Source of the DNA: an uncultured Rhizobium sp.
Lineage (GTDB): Bacteria; Pseudomonadota; Alphaproteobacteria; Rhizobiales; Rhizobiaceae
DNA length: 64,000 bases
Direction: 5' to 3'
Assembly (NCBI GenBank): GCA_945952315.1
Contig: CAMFIE010000002.1
Coordinates: 1 to 64,000 of the forward strand
Both the position numbers and the translations under genes were made by a program. This document shows, piece after piece, positions 44,982-53,275 of the stretch (its first letter is position 1; each line of letters opens with the position of its first letter). The notes under the pieces were generated by a model, which worked only from the letters and a program-made list of their open reading frames with translations, made no database searches and was not told the origin of the DNA.

Positions 44982-45020
44982 CTTCGTCTCCCGATGAATT
45001 GCTCTTGCCAAGTCCGATGA

Positions 45021-45034
45021 TATGTATATACATA
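45021..45034. promoter_or_regulatory. Candidate HutC operator
   Basis: Perfect 14-bp palindrome TATGTATATACATA in the 77-bp region between hutF and hutI. Its core matches the TGTATATACA-type sites known for HutC proteins. One site could control both divergent hut transcripts. Confidence 0.7.
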
Positions 45035-45058
45035 ATTGCACGGAAGAGGTAGCGGAAA

Positions 45059-46300
45059 ATGATCGCGTCAGCGGAAATTTCAAAAGGCAGAGAAGAGCGC
45101 GCGAGGCTCTATCTCGATCTGCGGCTGCTCAGCATGGCCGACGGGGCTTCAGTAACCGAACGGGCTGCCGTTGCCGTGGAGGGTGGCGTGATCGTCTATG
45201 CCGGACCGGAGGCGGACCTGCCGACCGGTTTGCGGAAGCGCCTGCCTGCCGAGCGCTGCGACGGACGGCTGATGACGCCCGGACTGATCGATTGCCATAC
45301 CCATCTCGTCCATGCCGGAGACAGGGCCAGCGAATTCGAGATGCGGCTGGATGGCAGGAGTTACGAGGAGATTGCCCGTGCGGGCGGCGGTATCGTCTCC
45401 TCGGTCAAGGCCCTGCGCGCGGCAAGCCGCGACGATCTGATCCGTAAAAGCCTGCCGCGTCTTGATGCCTTGATGGCCGAAGGGGTGACCACCGTCGAGA
45501 TCAAGTCCGGTTACGGGCTTTCGCTGGCCGACGAGCTGAGGTCGCTCGAGGCGGCTCGCGCACTCGGCACCCGGCGCGCTGTCGACATCACCACCACCTT
45601 TCTCGGCGCGCATGCGCTGCCGCCGGAATTCAGGGAGGATCGTGCGGCCTATCTCGATCTGGTGATTGACACCATGCTGCCGGAAGTCGCCCGTCTTGGT
45701 CTTGCCGATGCCGTGGATGCCTTCTGTGAAGGGATCGCCTTCAGCGTGGAGGAAACGGCCCGTCTGTTTGATGCGGCGCGCGCGCTTGGCCTGCCCGTGA
45801 AGCTGCACGCGGATCAGCTTTCCAATCTTGGCGGTGCCGCCCTTGCCGCCCGCTATCAGGCTCTTTCAGCCGATCATCTCGAATATACCGACGCAGAGGG
45901 TGCGGAAGCGATGGCGGCAGCCGGAACGGTGGCCGTGATCCTGCCCGGTGCCTTCTATTTCATTCGCGAGACGAAAAAGCCGCCCATTGCGCTATTCCGT
46001 GAAAAGGGGGTGGCCATGGCATTGGCGACGGATTGCAATCCGGGCACCTCGCCGCTCACCTCGCTGCTCCTGACGATGAACATGGGGGCGACCCTGTTCG
46101 GCATGACGGTTCAGGAATGTCTGGCGGGCGTTACCCGCGAGGCAGCACGGGCCCTTGGCCAGTTGAACCGAAAGGGCACCATCGAGGCCGGCAAGCAGGC
46201 CGATCTTGCGCTCTGGAATGTCGAGCGCCCGGCAGAGCTCGTCTATCGCATGGGGTTCAATCCCCTCCATCAACGCATTCACAAGGGGCTGGCCGCCTGA
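45059..46300 (+). CDS. hutI: Imidazolonepropionase
   Basis: 413 residues, amidohydrolase superfamily, hydrolysing 4-imidazolone-5-propanoate to formiminoglutamate (third step). Motifs: the metal-binding [29 protein letters not shown] and [12 protein letters not shown]. Start ATG 45059 just after the proposed HutC operator. hutU follows after 36 bp in the same direction; hutH, often placed between them, is absent. Confidence 0.96.
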   Translation: MIASAEISKGREERARLYLDLRLLSMADGASVTERAAVAVEGGVIVYAGPEADLPTGLRKRLPAERCDGRLMTPGLIDCHTHLVHAGDRASEFEMRLDGRSYEEIARAGGGIVSSVKALRAASRDDLIRKSLPRLDALMAEGVTTVEIKSGYGLSLADELRSLEAARALGTRRAVDITTTFLGAHALPPEFREDRAAYLDLVIDTMLPEVARLGLADAVDAFCEGIAFSVEETARLFDAARALGLPVKLHADQLSNLGGAALAARYQALSADHLEYTDAEGAEAMAAAGTVAVILPGAFYFIRETKKPPIALFREKGVAMALATDCNPGTSPLTSLLLTMNMGATLFGMTVQECLAGVTREAARALGQLNRKGTIEAGKQADLALWNVERPAELVYRMGFNPLHQRIHKGLAA

Positions 46301-46336
46301 GGTCAGCCGTCGAACCATTCTCCGGGGAGGAAGATC

Positions 46337-48007
46337 ATGACCAATCCACGCCACAATATCCGTGATGTCCGCAGCCCGCGCGGCACCGTTCTGTCCGCCA
46401 AGAGCTGGATGACCGAAGCGCCGCTGCGCATGCTGATGAACAATCTGGATCCGGAGGTTGCCGAAAATCCGCACGAGCTGGTGGTCTATGGCGGCATCGG
46501 TCGGGCGGCCCGCACCTGGGGCGATTTCGACAAGATCGTCGAAAGCCTGCGGGGGCTGAACGAGGATGAAACGCTTCTGGTGCAGTCGGGCAAGCCGGTC
46601 GGTATTTTCCGCACCCACAAGGATGCGCCGCGCGTCCTGATCGCCAATTCCAATCTCGTGCCGCACTGGGCGACCTGGGACCATTTCAACGAGCTCGACA
46701 AGAAGGGGCTCGCGATGTACGGCCAGATGACCGCGGGTTCGTGGATCTATATCGGCAGCCAGGGCATCGTGCAGGGTACTTACGAGACCTTCGTGGAAGC
46801 GGGTCGCCAGCATTACAACGGCAATCTCAAGGGTAAGTGGATACTGACCGGTGGCCTTGGAGGCATGGGTGGTGCGCAGCCGCTTGCAGCCGTGATGGCG
46901 GGGGCCAGCTGCCTTGCGGTGGAATGCAATCCCGACAGCATCGATTTTCGCTTGCGCACCCGCTATCTCGACGCGAAGGCCGAAACCATCGACGAGGCGC
47001 TGGCGCTCATCGACCGCTGGACGAAAGCAGGCGAAGCGAAATCCGTTGGTCTTCTCGGCAATGCGGCCGAGGTATTCCCCGAGCTCGTGCGCCGCGGCGT
47101 GCGCCCCGATATGGTGACCGACCAGACCTCGGCGCATGATCCCCTGAACGGCTATCTGCCGAAAGGCTGGACGATTGCCGAATGGAAGGCACGGCGTGAA
47201 AGCGATCCGAAGGGCGTGGAAAAGGCTGCCCGCGCCTCGATGCGCGAGCAGGTGGAGGCGATGCTCGCCTTCTGGAAGGCCGGGATACCAACGCTTGATT
47301 ACGGCAACAATATCCGCCAGATGGCCAAGGAAGAAGGTTTGACCAATGCCTTCGACTTCCCCGGTTTCGTTCCGGCCTATATCCGCCCGCTGTTTTGCCG
47401 GGGCATCGGTCCGTTCCGCTGGGCAGCGCTTTCCGGTGATCCGGAGGATATCTACAAGACCGATGCCAAGGTGAAGGAACTCACCCCCGGCAACACCCAT
47501 CTGCACAACTGGCTGGACATGGCGCGCGATCGCATTGCCTTCCAGGGCCTGCCCGCCCGCATCTGCTGGGTGGGGTTGGGGGACCGCCACCGCCTTGGCC
47601 TTGCCTTCAACGAGATGGTTCGCAACGGCGAGCTGAAGGCCCCGGTGGTGATCGGCCGCGATCATCTCGACAGCGGCTCGGTTGCCTCTCCGAACCGCGA
47701 GACGGAAGCGATGAAGGACGGATCGGATGCGGTCTCCGACTGGCCGTTGCTCAATGCGCTGCTGAATACCGCATCGGGTGCCACCTGGGTCAGCCTGCAT
47801 CATGGCGGCGGGGTCGGCATGGGCTTTTCGCAGCATTCCGGCGTGGTGATCTGCTGCGACGGGTCAGACGATGCGGCGCGCCGCATAGAGCGGGTGCTGT
47901 GGAATGATCCGGCAACCGGCGTCATGCGCCACGCGGACGCGGGCTATGACATTGCGCTTGATTGCGCCCGCGAGAAGGGGCTGAACCTGCCCGGCATTCT
48001 GGCCTGA
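46337..48007 (+). CDS. hutU: Urocanate hydratase
   Basis: 556 residues, NAD+-containing urocanase, second step of histidine degradation. Visible signatures include the N-terminal RAARTWGDF, the NAD-binding [13 protein letters not shown] and the [15 protein letters not shown] segment near the C-terminus. GGGGAGGAAG precedes the start. It is second gene of hutIU. A long reading frame on the opposite strand over this gene is a shadow. Confidence 0.97.
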   Translation: MTNPRHNIRDVRSPRGTVLSAKSWMTEAPLRMLMNNLDPEVAENPHELVVYGGIGRAARTWGDFDKIVESLRGLNEDETLLVQSGKPVGIFRTHKDAPRVLIANSNLVPHWATWDHFNELDKKGLAMYGQMTAGSWIYIGSQGIVQGTYETFVEAGRQHYNGNLKGKWILTGGLGGMGGAQPLAAVMAGASCLAVECNPDSIDFRLRTRYLDAKAETIDEALALIDRWTKAGEAKSVGLLGNAAEVFPELVRRGVRPDMVTDQTSAHDPLNGYLPKGWTIAEWKARRESDPKGVEKAARASMREQVEAMLAFWKAGIPTLDYGNNIRQMAKEEGLTNAFDFPGFVPAYIRPLFCRGIGPFRWAALSGDPEDIYKTDAKVKELTPGNTHLHNWLDMARDRIAFQGLPARICWVGLGDRHRLGLAFNEMVRNGELKAPVVIGRDHLDSGSVASPNRETEAMKDGSDAVSDWPLLNALLNTASGATWVSLHHGGGVGMGFSQHSGVVICCDGSDDAARRIERVLWNDPATGVMRHADAGYDIALDCAREKGLNLPGILA

Positions 48008-48025
48008 TCGCCAGCATCGCTTTCG

Positions 48026-50293
48026 TCAGGCGGCGTGGGCGTCTGTCCACACGCCTGACTGACCCTTTCCGAGGTCGAAATTGCCGAGCAAGGTGGCAAG
48101 TGTCCTTGCCTCGCTCGCCAGCGAATGGGTTGCCGCCGTGGTCTGCTCCACCATGGCGGCATTTTGCTGCGTGCCCTGATCGATCACATTCACTGCGGTG
48201 TTGATCTCGCGGAGACCGGTTGCCTGTTCGCGCGAACTTTCGACGATCGCAATCACATGGGTGTTGATTTCCAGCACTTCGTCGACGATGTCGCGAAGCG
48301 CATCACCCACCTGCGAGACGAGGGTGACCCCTTCCTTGACCTGCTCACCGGAAGTGGTGATGAGGTTCTTGATTTCGCGTGCGGCGGTGGCCGAGCGTTG
48401 CGCAAGTTCTCGCACTTCCATCGCCACAACGGCGAAGCCCTTGCCGGCCTCTCCTGCGCGCGCTGCCTCCACCCCGGCATTCAGGGCCAGGAGATTGGTC
48501 TGAAAGGCAATTTCGTCGATCACCGAAATGATGCTGTTGATCTGCTTCGAGGACTCTTCGATGGAAACCATGGCCGCCGTGGTGCGACGGGCGATTTCAC
48601 TGGATTTCTCACCACGCTCGCGCGCCTTGGAAACCAGCGCCCCCATTTCTTCGGCACGCTTGCGGCTGTCGCTAACGGTCGTCGTGATTTCCTCAAGTGC
48701 AGCGGCGGTTTCTTCCACCGATGCCGCCTGCTGTTCCGTGCGGGCAGAGAGATTATTGGCCGCCGCGCTGATTTCCGATGTGCCGACATGAATGACGCCG
48801 ACACTTGCACCGACCATTGACAATGCATTGTCGAGCGTGGTCACAGCCTCGTTGTAATTGATGCGGATGCGGTCCAGCTCACCTTCAAACGGCGTTTCTA
48901 TCCGTAGGCGCAGATTGCCCGCGGCAAGCCCTTGCAGGGCATCGCCGATGCCTTCGACCGCAGCGCGGATCTGGGCCGCTTCGGCTGCCCGTTCTGCTTC
49001 GCGCTCCCGCCGGTCGGCGTCTGCCTTCCTGCGGGTAAGGTCTGCCTCTTCTTCCAGTCGCCGCTGCGAAAGGGCTGCGTCCCGGAAGATGCCGACCGAG
49101 CGCACCATGTCGCCGATTTCATCAAGGCGCTTTTCACCGGCAAGCGTGATGTCTGTATTGCCCGATGCCAGCCGCGTCATCGCACGAACAAGAGTGACGA
49201 TCGGCGCCATCAGTTGCCGTGAAAGGATCGTCGAGACGACAGTGCTTGCGATCAGCAGGAGTAGTGCGCAGAGCGCCACCATATTGCGCAGCGCAACAAC
49301 CGGCGCATTTGCCTCGTCCTTGCCCATCAGCGCGGCAATGGCCCATCGGGTGCCGTGATATTGCACCGGTTCGAGTGCCGCATAGGAAGTAATACCACGA
49401 TAGCCGGCCAATTCTCCCGAGGCCGCCGTTCCGGAAAGGGCAGCCGAGATCAGATCGCCCTCCACCTTCACCTTCAGCGTGTCGTCCTCCGGTGTCCGGG
49501 TGGAATCGACCGTCAGCAGGTTCTGCCCGTTGATCAGAATGGTTTCTCCCGTATCACCGAGACCCGAATTGTTGGAGAGGGTTTCCAGAAACTTGTCCAT
49601 GGGCATCTGCATGGCCAGAACACCGACCGTTGCGCCTGCCTCACGGATCGGGACAGCAAGAAAGGCTGCAGGCGCACCGGCAGATGGTGCATAGGGCGCA
49701 AAATCCGAATAGAAAACCGCGTCGTCGTCCTTGGCCGCAAGCGCCTGCTTCAGAATGGTGCCGAGGCCCGAGGACGCCCATTTTCCGGTGAGGAAATTGG
49801 TGGCGAAATCCGCTTCCTTGAACACGGTATAGACCGCGTCCCCCTTCGCATTGAAAAGGAACATGTCGTAATAGCCGTAGGTGCGAAGATGCCGACGGAA
49901 AAACGGATGGTAGCGGGCATGTACCTGGTCATAGTCGCTGGATCCGGCCTGATCGAGAAGGTCGTGCTTGCCGGTTGGATTGGGATTTTCCGTTACATAG
50001 GCCTTCTGCAAGGCGCCGAAACTGTCCGGGCCAGCCTTTGCCGCGGCCGCATCGAGTGCCTTCAGCGCCTCGACTGTGGCAGGATCGGCTGCTGTCAGAA
50101 GCATATCCTTGTCGATACCGGATAAAAGCCGGTCAAGATCCTTGTGACGGTCTTCCGCATAGGCGTCCAGCGTCTTCAGTGTCTGCTCGCGGATCTGCCC
50201 GGAAGACATGGTGAGCGAAAGAACGGTAGAAATGCTGATCGAAGCGAGCGTCAGAAGGGCGGCGGCAAGCGGAATTTTTCGGGATACCAGCAT
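48026..50293 (-). CDS. Methyl-accepting chemotaxis protein
   Basis: 755 residues. Membrane helix about 7-29; large periplasmic cache-type sensor domain about 35-335; second helix about 337-360; HAMP domains about 362-415 and about 445-500; cytoplasmic signalling domain with the hairpin tip DEIAFQTNLLALNAGVEAAR and GKGFAVVA. No CheR-type pentapeptide at the C-terminus. It converges on hutU with an 18-bp gap, so it is not in the hut operon, though an amino-acid or urocanate ligand would fit its position (inference only). Confidence 0.95.
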   Translation of the reverse strand: MLVSRKIPLAAALLTLASISISTVLSLTMSSGQIREQTLKTLDAYAEDRHKDLDRLLSGIDKDMLLTAADPATVEALKALDAAAAKAGPDSFGALQKAYVTENPNPTGKHDLLDQAGSSDYDQVHARYHPFFRRHLRTYGYYDMFLFNAKGDAVYTVFKEADFATNFLTGKWASSGLGTILKQALAAKDDDAVFYSDFAPYAPSAGAPAAFLAVPIREAGATVGVLAMQMPMDKFLETLSNNSGLGDTGETILINGQNLLTVDSTRTPEDDTLKVKVEGDLISAALSGTAASGELAGYRGITSYAALEPVQYHGTRWAIAALMGKDEANAPVVALRNMVALCALLLLIASTVVSTILSRQLMAPIVTLVRAMTRLASGNTDITLAGEKRLDEIGDMVRSVGIFRDAALSQRRLEEEADLTRRKADADRREREAERAAEAAQIRAAVEGIGDALQGLAAGNLRLRIETPFEGELDRIRINYNEAVTTLDNALSMVGASVGVIHVGTSEISAAANNLSARTEQQAASVEETAAALEEITTTVSDSRKRAEEMGALVSKARERGEKSSEIARRTTAAMVSIEESSKQINSIISVIDEIAFQTNLLALNAGVEAARAGEAGKGFAVVAMEVRELAQRSATAAREIKNLITTSGEQVKEGVTLVSQVGDALRDIVDEVLEINTHVIAIVESSREQATGLREINTAVNVIDQGTQQNAAMVEQTTAATHSLASEARTLATLLGNFDLGKGQSGVWTDAHAA

Positions 50294-50383
50294 CAGCAGG
50301 CCTCAAATGGGAGGTTTCTGTCAGCCACATCCTGACTGGCAGCCGCACATCCGGCCGGGTGAACACATCTGTGTCACTCACAT

Positions 50384-50395
50384 TTGTTATAACAA
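50384..50395. promoter_or_regulatory. Perfect palindrome upstream of the chemoreceptor gene
   Basis: TTGTTATAACAA, 12 bp and perfectly symmetrical, about 90 bp before the chemoreceptor start in an A/T-rich stretch. It may be an operator or part of a promoter; no factor can be named. Confidence 0.3.
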
Positions 50396-50480
50396 CTACT
50401 TTTTAAAAAGGGGTAAAGTACCATTTTCTTACCTGTGGTAGAGGTGATCGCGATAAATCTGTCTTTACTACCTTGAGGTG

Positions 50481-50717
50481 TCAAAATGCTGTAAATGTGA
50501 GTGTCGTGAGAGAGCGAACAATACCCGGAATGCAGGCAATATTCTCATTGATGAATTTGCCGATATCTTTTTCATCCTTCACATAGATCTTCAGCAGCAG
50601 ATCATAATCGCCGCTTGTCGAGTAAAGTTCAGAGACCAGCTCGGTTTTGTAAATGGCATCGGCCACGTCATAGGTGCGACCCGGGGCGCATTGCAGCTGG
50701 ACGAAAATAGGCTTCAT
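50481..50717 (-). CDS. Stand-alone Lrp/AsnC ligand-binding (RAM) domain protein
   Basis: 78 residues with the beta-alpha-beta RAM fold only (MKPIFVQLQCAPGRTYDVADAI...VSELYSTSGDYDLLLKIYVKDEKDIGKFI...PGIVRSLTTLTF); there is no helix-turn-helix. Such small RAM proteins bind amino acids and may oligomerise with full-length Lrp proteins. Start 50717 has GAGGT just upstream; a start four codons earlier is possible. It lies downstream of, and co-directional with, a LysR gene (64 bp gap). Confidence 0.88.
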   Translation of the reverse strand: MKPIFVQLQCAPGRTYDVADAIYKTELVSELYSTSGDYDLLLKIYVKDEKDIGKFINENIACIPGIVRSLTTLTFTAF

Positions 50718-50781
50718 TTTAGACCTCATCGATTGTGCCTGCCGGACAGTGCCGGACGCGACCGCACTATGGCGAAAAAGC

Positions 50782-51711
50782 TCAACCTTCCGCAAGGGGG
50801 CCGGGCAAGGCCCCACCGTTTTCACTCGAACGGGCCTCTGCGGTGATCCAGTTACGGAAGGCAACAAGCGGTGGATAGGCTGCCCGTTCAAAGGGCACGG
50901 CCAGAAAATAGCGTTCCGCGCTTTCCATTTCGTCGCCCACGCGCACCAGATCACCACGGGCAAGTTCGTCGCGGATCAGGAAGGTCGGCAAAAGGGCAAT
51001 GCCGAGCCCGGCAATGGCCGCCTGCGCTGCGGTCGCGAACTGGTCGAACAGCATGCCATGCACGCCTTCGGCCGCAATGCCCTTTGCGCTGAACCATTTC
51101 TCCCAGGCATCCGGACGGGTTGCAAGGTGGAGCAAGGGCGCGTCGATCAGATCTTCCGCAGACCGAACCGGATGACGGGTGAGGAAATCCGGACTGCAGG
51201 CCGGCACTGTCTCTTCCTTCATCAGGAATGTGAGATCGGCGCCCGGCCAGTGACCGAGCCCGAAATGGATCGCGGCATCGATCATGTCGAGGCGGAAGTC
51301 GAAGGGCGAAAGCCGTGTGACGAGATTGATGGTTATACCCGGATTGAGCTTCAGGAAACGGCCGAGCCGCGGTGCAAGCCAGCGGGTGCCGAAGGTCGGC
51401 AGGATCGCAAGGTTCAATGTGCCGCCATGGGGATTTGCCTTCAGCGTCAGCGAGGCCGAGGAAATGCGCCGCAGCGCCTCGCGGATTTCCCGTGCGTAGC
51501 TGTCTCCGGCAAGGGTCAGCCGGATCGTCTGCCGTTCGCGCACAAAGAGCGTCACGCCCAGTTGCTCCTCCAGCGCCTTGATCTGGCGGCTGACGGCGCT
51601 CTGGGTCAATGCAAGCTCCCGCGCCGCCGTGGTGATCGAACCGGTGCGGGCCGCCGCCTCGAAGGCCGCGAGCAGTGACGTGGACGGCAGAAAACGGCGT
51701 GGCGCCACCAT
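50782..51711 (-). CDS. LysR-family transcriptional regulator (GcvA-like), probable regulator of the lysine catabolic operon
   Basis: 309 residues. The N-terminal winged helix (SLLAAFEAAARTGSITTAARELALTQSAVSRQIKALEEQLG) and the periplasmic-binding-like effector domain (about 95-295: GGTLNLAILPTFGTRWLAPRL) are of the GcvA subgroup. It is divergent from hglS, 130 bp apart, with three ATTCC-based palindromes between. This is the classical LysR position, so control of the hglS-ydiJ-amaAB operon is likely, with a lysine-pathway intermediate as inducer (inference). Confidence 0.92.
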   Translation of the reverse strand: MVAPRRFLPSTSLLAAFEAAARTGSITTAARELALTQSAVSRQIKALEEQLGVTLFVRERQTIRLTLAGDSYAREIREALRRISSASLTLKANPHGGTLNLAILPTFGTRWLAPRLGRFLKLNPGITINLVTRLSPFDFRLDMIDAAIHFGLGHWPGADLTFLMKEETVPACSPDFLTRHPVRSAEDLIDAPLLHLATRPDAWEKWFSAKGIAAEGVHGMLFDQFATAAQAAIAGLGIALLPTFLIRDELARGDLVRVGDEMESAERYFLAVPFERAAYPPLVAFRNWITAEARSSENGGALPGPLAEG

Positions 51712-51715
51712 GGGT

Positions 51716-51732
51716 CATTCCAATTTCGAATG
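51716..51732. promoter_or_regulatory. Palindrome 1 in the LysR-hglS region
   Basis: CATTC-CAATTTC-GAATG, perfect 5-bp arms, immediately upstream of the LysR start. It contains ATTCC as do the two others. Confidence 0.4.
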
Positions 51733-51753
51733 AACTCTTGACTAAATACCGAT

Positions 51754-51766
51754 ATTCCTGAGGAAT
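51754..51766. promoter_or_regulatory. Palindrome 2 in the LysR-hglS region
   Basis: ATTCC-TGA-GGAAT, perfect 13-bp dyad midway between the divergent genes. Confidence 0.45.
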
Positions 51767-51795
51767 TGCGGCTTGTAAAGTGGTGAAAATTGGCA

Positions 51796-51805
51796 ATTCC
51801 GGAAT
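51796..51805. promoter_or_regulatory. Palindrome 3 in the LysR-hglS region
   Basis: ATTCCGGAAT, perfect 10-bp palindrome 37 bp upstream of the hglS start. It shares the ATTCC arm with the other two. Confidence 0.45.
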
Positions 51806-51841
51806 GATGGCCTGTTGCAAGGCCGGAAGGGACCTCTCACC

Positions 51842-53266
51842 ATGGCCACCACGCAATCGCATTTCATCTCCGCAGACCGTATTCGCAGCCTGTTCACCGA
51901 AGCGATGTCGGCCATGTATCGCGAGGAAGTGCCGCAATATGGCACGCTTGTAGAGCTGGTTGCGGATGTGAACGCAAAGGTGCTTGCCGACAATCCCGCG
52001 CTGAAGGCGCGGCTTGAAGCCCTCGGCGAGCTCGAGCGCATCAATGTGGAGCGCCATGGCGCGATCCGGCTTGGCACGGCGGCCGAGCTGCACACCATGC
52101 GCCGCCTGTTTGCAGTGATGGGCATGGAAGCGGTCGGCTATTACGACCTCTCGATGGCAGGCGTGCCGGTGCATTCCACCTGTTTTCGCCCGGTCGCCGA
52201 GGAGGCCCTGAAGATCAATCCCTTCCGTGTCTTCACGTCGCTGCTGCGCCTTGAGCTGATCGAGGACAAGGCATTGCGGGCCGAGGCGGAAGCGATACTT
52301 GCGCGCCGCGGGATCTTCACAGACGGTGTCCTTCGGCTGATTTCAACCTTCGAACAGACGGGCGGGCTCACCGAAGAGCAGGCCAAGTCTTTCGTCGCCG
52401 AAGCGCTTGAAACCTTCCGCTGGCATTCCGAGGCAACCGTTTCGGCCGAGACCTACAAGCGCCTGCATGATGCCCACCGTCTGATCGCCGATGTGGTGAG
52501 CTTCAAGGGGCCGCATATCAACCACCTGACGCCACGCACGCTCGATATCGACGCGGTGCAGGCCGAAATGCCGAAGCGCGGCATCACGCCGAAGGCCGTC
52601 ATCGAAGGCCCGCCGCGCCGCAAGATTGATATCCTGCTCCGTCAGACCTCTTTCAAGGCTCTGGAAGAGCCTGTCGTTTTCCTCGGCGAAGGCGAGGCGC
52701 ACGCGGGCACCCATACCGCACGGTTCGGCGAAATCGAACAGCGTGGCGTCGCACTCACCCCGAAGGGTCGCATGCTGTATGATACACTTCTTCACGCGGT
52801 CCGCGGTGAAGTGCAGGTTGGCGTCAAGGGGGCAGGGGCAGGCGACTATGCCGCCGAGTTGTCTGCCCGTTTCGAAACCTTCCCGGATGATGCCGATACG
52901 CTTCGCCGCGAAGGTCTTGCCTTTTTCCGCTACACTGCGACCGCAGAAGGTTGCGCCGCGCGCGACAAGGGTGTGGCCATGCCTGCCTCTGTCGATCAGC
53001 TGATTGCCGCCGGTTACCTCCGGTTTGATCCGGTCATCTATGAGGACTTCCTGCCTGTCAGCGCGGCAGGCATTTTCCAGTCCAATCTCGGCACCGACCA
53101 GCAGGTGAATTATGCCGCGCGCGCCAATCGTGCCGCTTTCGAGGCAGCGCTTGGCGCCAAGGTCGAGGATGAGCTCGCTCTTTATGCCGCCACACAGAAC
53201 GGCTCGCTGGCCGAAGCACTGCGTACGCTCGGGGTGACCGCCCCGGAGCGGAAATCCATCGCCTGA
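51842..53266 (+). CDS. hglS: 2-oxoadipate dioxygenase/decarboxylase (D-2-hydroxyglutarate synthase, DUF1338)
   Basis: 474-residue VOC-fold Fe(II) enzyme that converts 2-oxoadipate to D-2-hydroxyglutarate in lysine catabolism. The family metal ligands can be placed in GVPVHSTCF, GPHINHLTPRTLD and ARFGEIEQRG (His, His, Glu). ATG 51842 follows GGAAGGGACC. The next gene, a D-2-hydroxyglutarate dehydrogenase-like flavoprotein, starts 10 bp later and uses its product, which strongly supports the assignment. Confidence 0.92.
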   Translation: MATTQSHFISADRIRSLFTEAMSAMYREEVPQYGTLVELVADVNAKVLADNPALKARLEALGELERINVERHGAIRLGTAAELHTMRRLFAVMGMEAVGYYDLSMAGVPVHSTCFRPVAEEALKINPFRVFTSLLRLELIEDKALRAEAEAILARRGIFTDGVLRLISTFEQTGGLTEEQAKSFVAEALETFRWHSEATVSAETYKRLHDAHRLIADVVSFKGPHINHLTPRTLDIDAVQAEMPKRGITPKAVIEGPPRRKIDILLRQTSFKALEEPVVFLGEGEAHAGTHTARFGEIEQRGVALTPKGRMLYDTLLHAVRGEVQVGVKGAGAGDYAAELSARFETFPDDADTLRREGLAFFRYTATAEGCAARDKGVAMPASVDQLIAAGYLRFDPVIYEDFLPVSAAGIFQSNLGTDQQVNYAARANRAAFEAALGAKVEDELALYAATQNGSLAEALRTLGVTAPERKSIA

Positions 53267-53275
53267 CGGATTGAT

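Noticed and set aside
45992-47836. 614-codon open frame antisense to hutU
   Set aside because: Shadow frame; hutU on the plus strand is complete and conserved.
48026-50293. Assigning the chemoreceptor to histidine or urocanate sensing
   Set aside because: It is convergent with hutU, not in the operon, and cache-domain ligand choice cannot be read from sequence.
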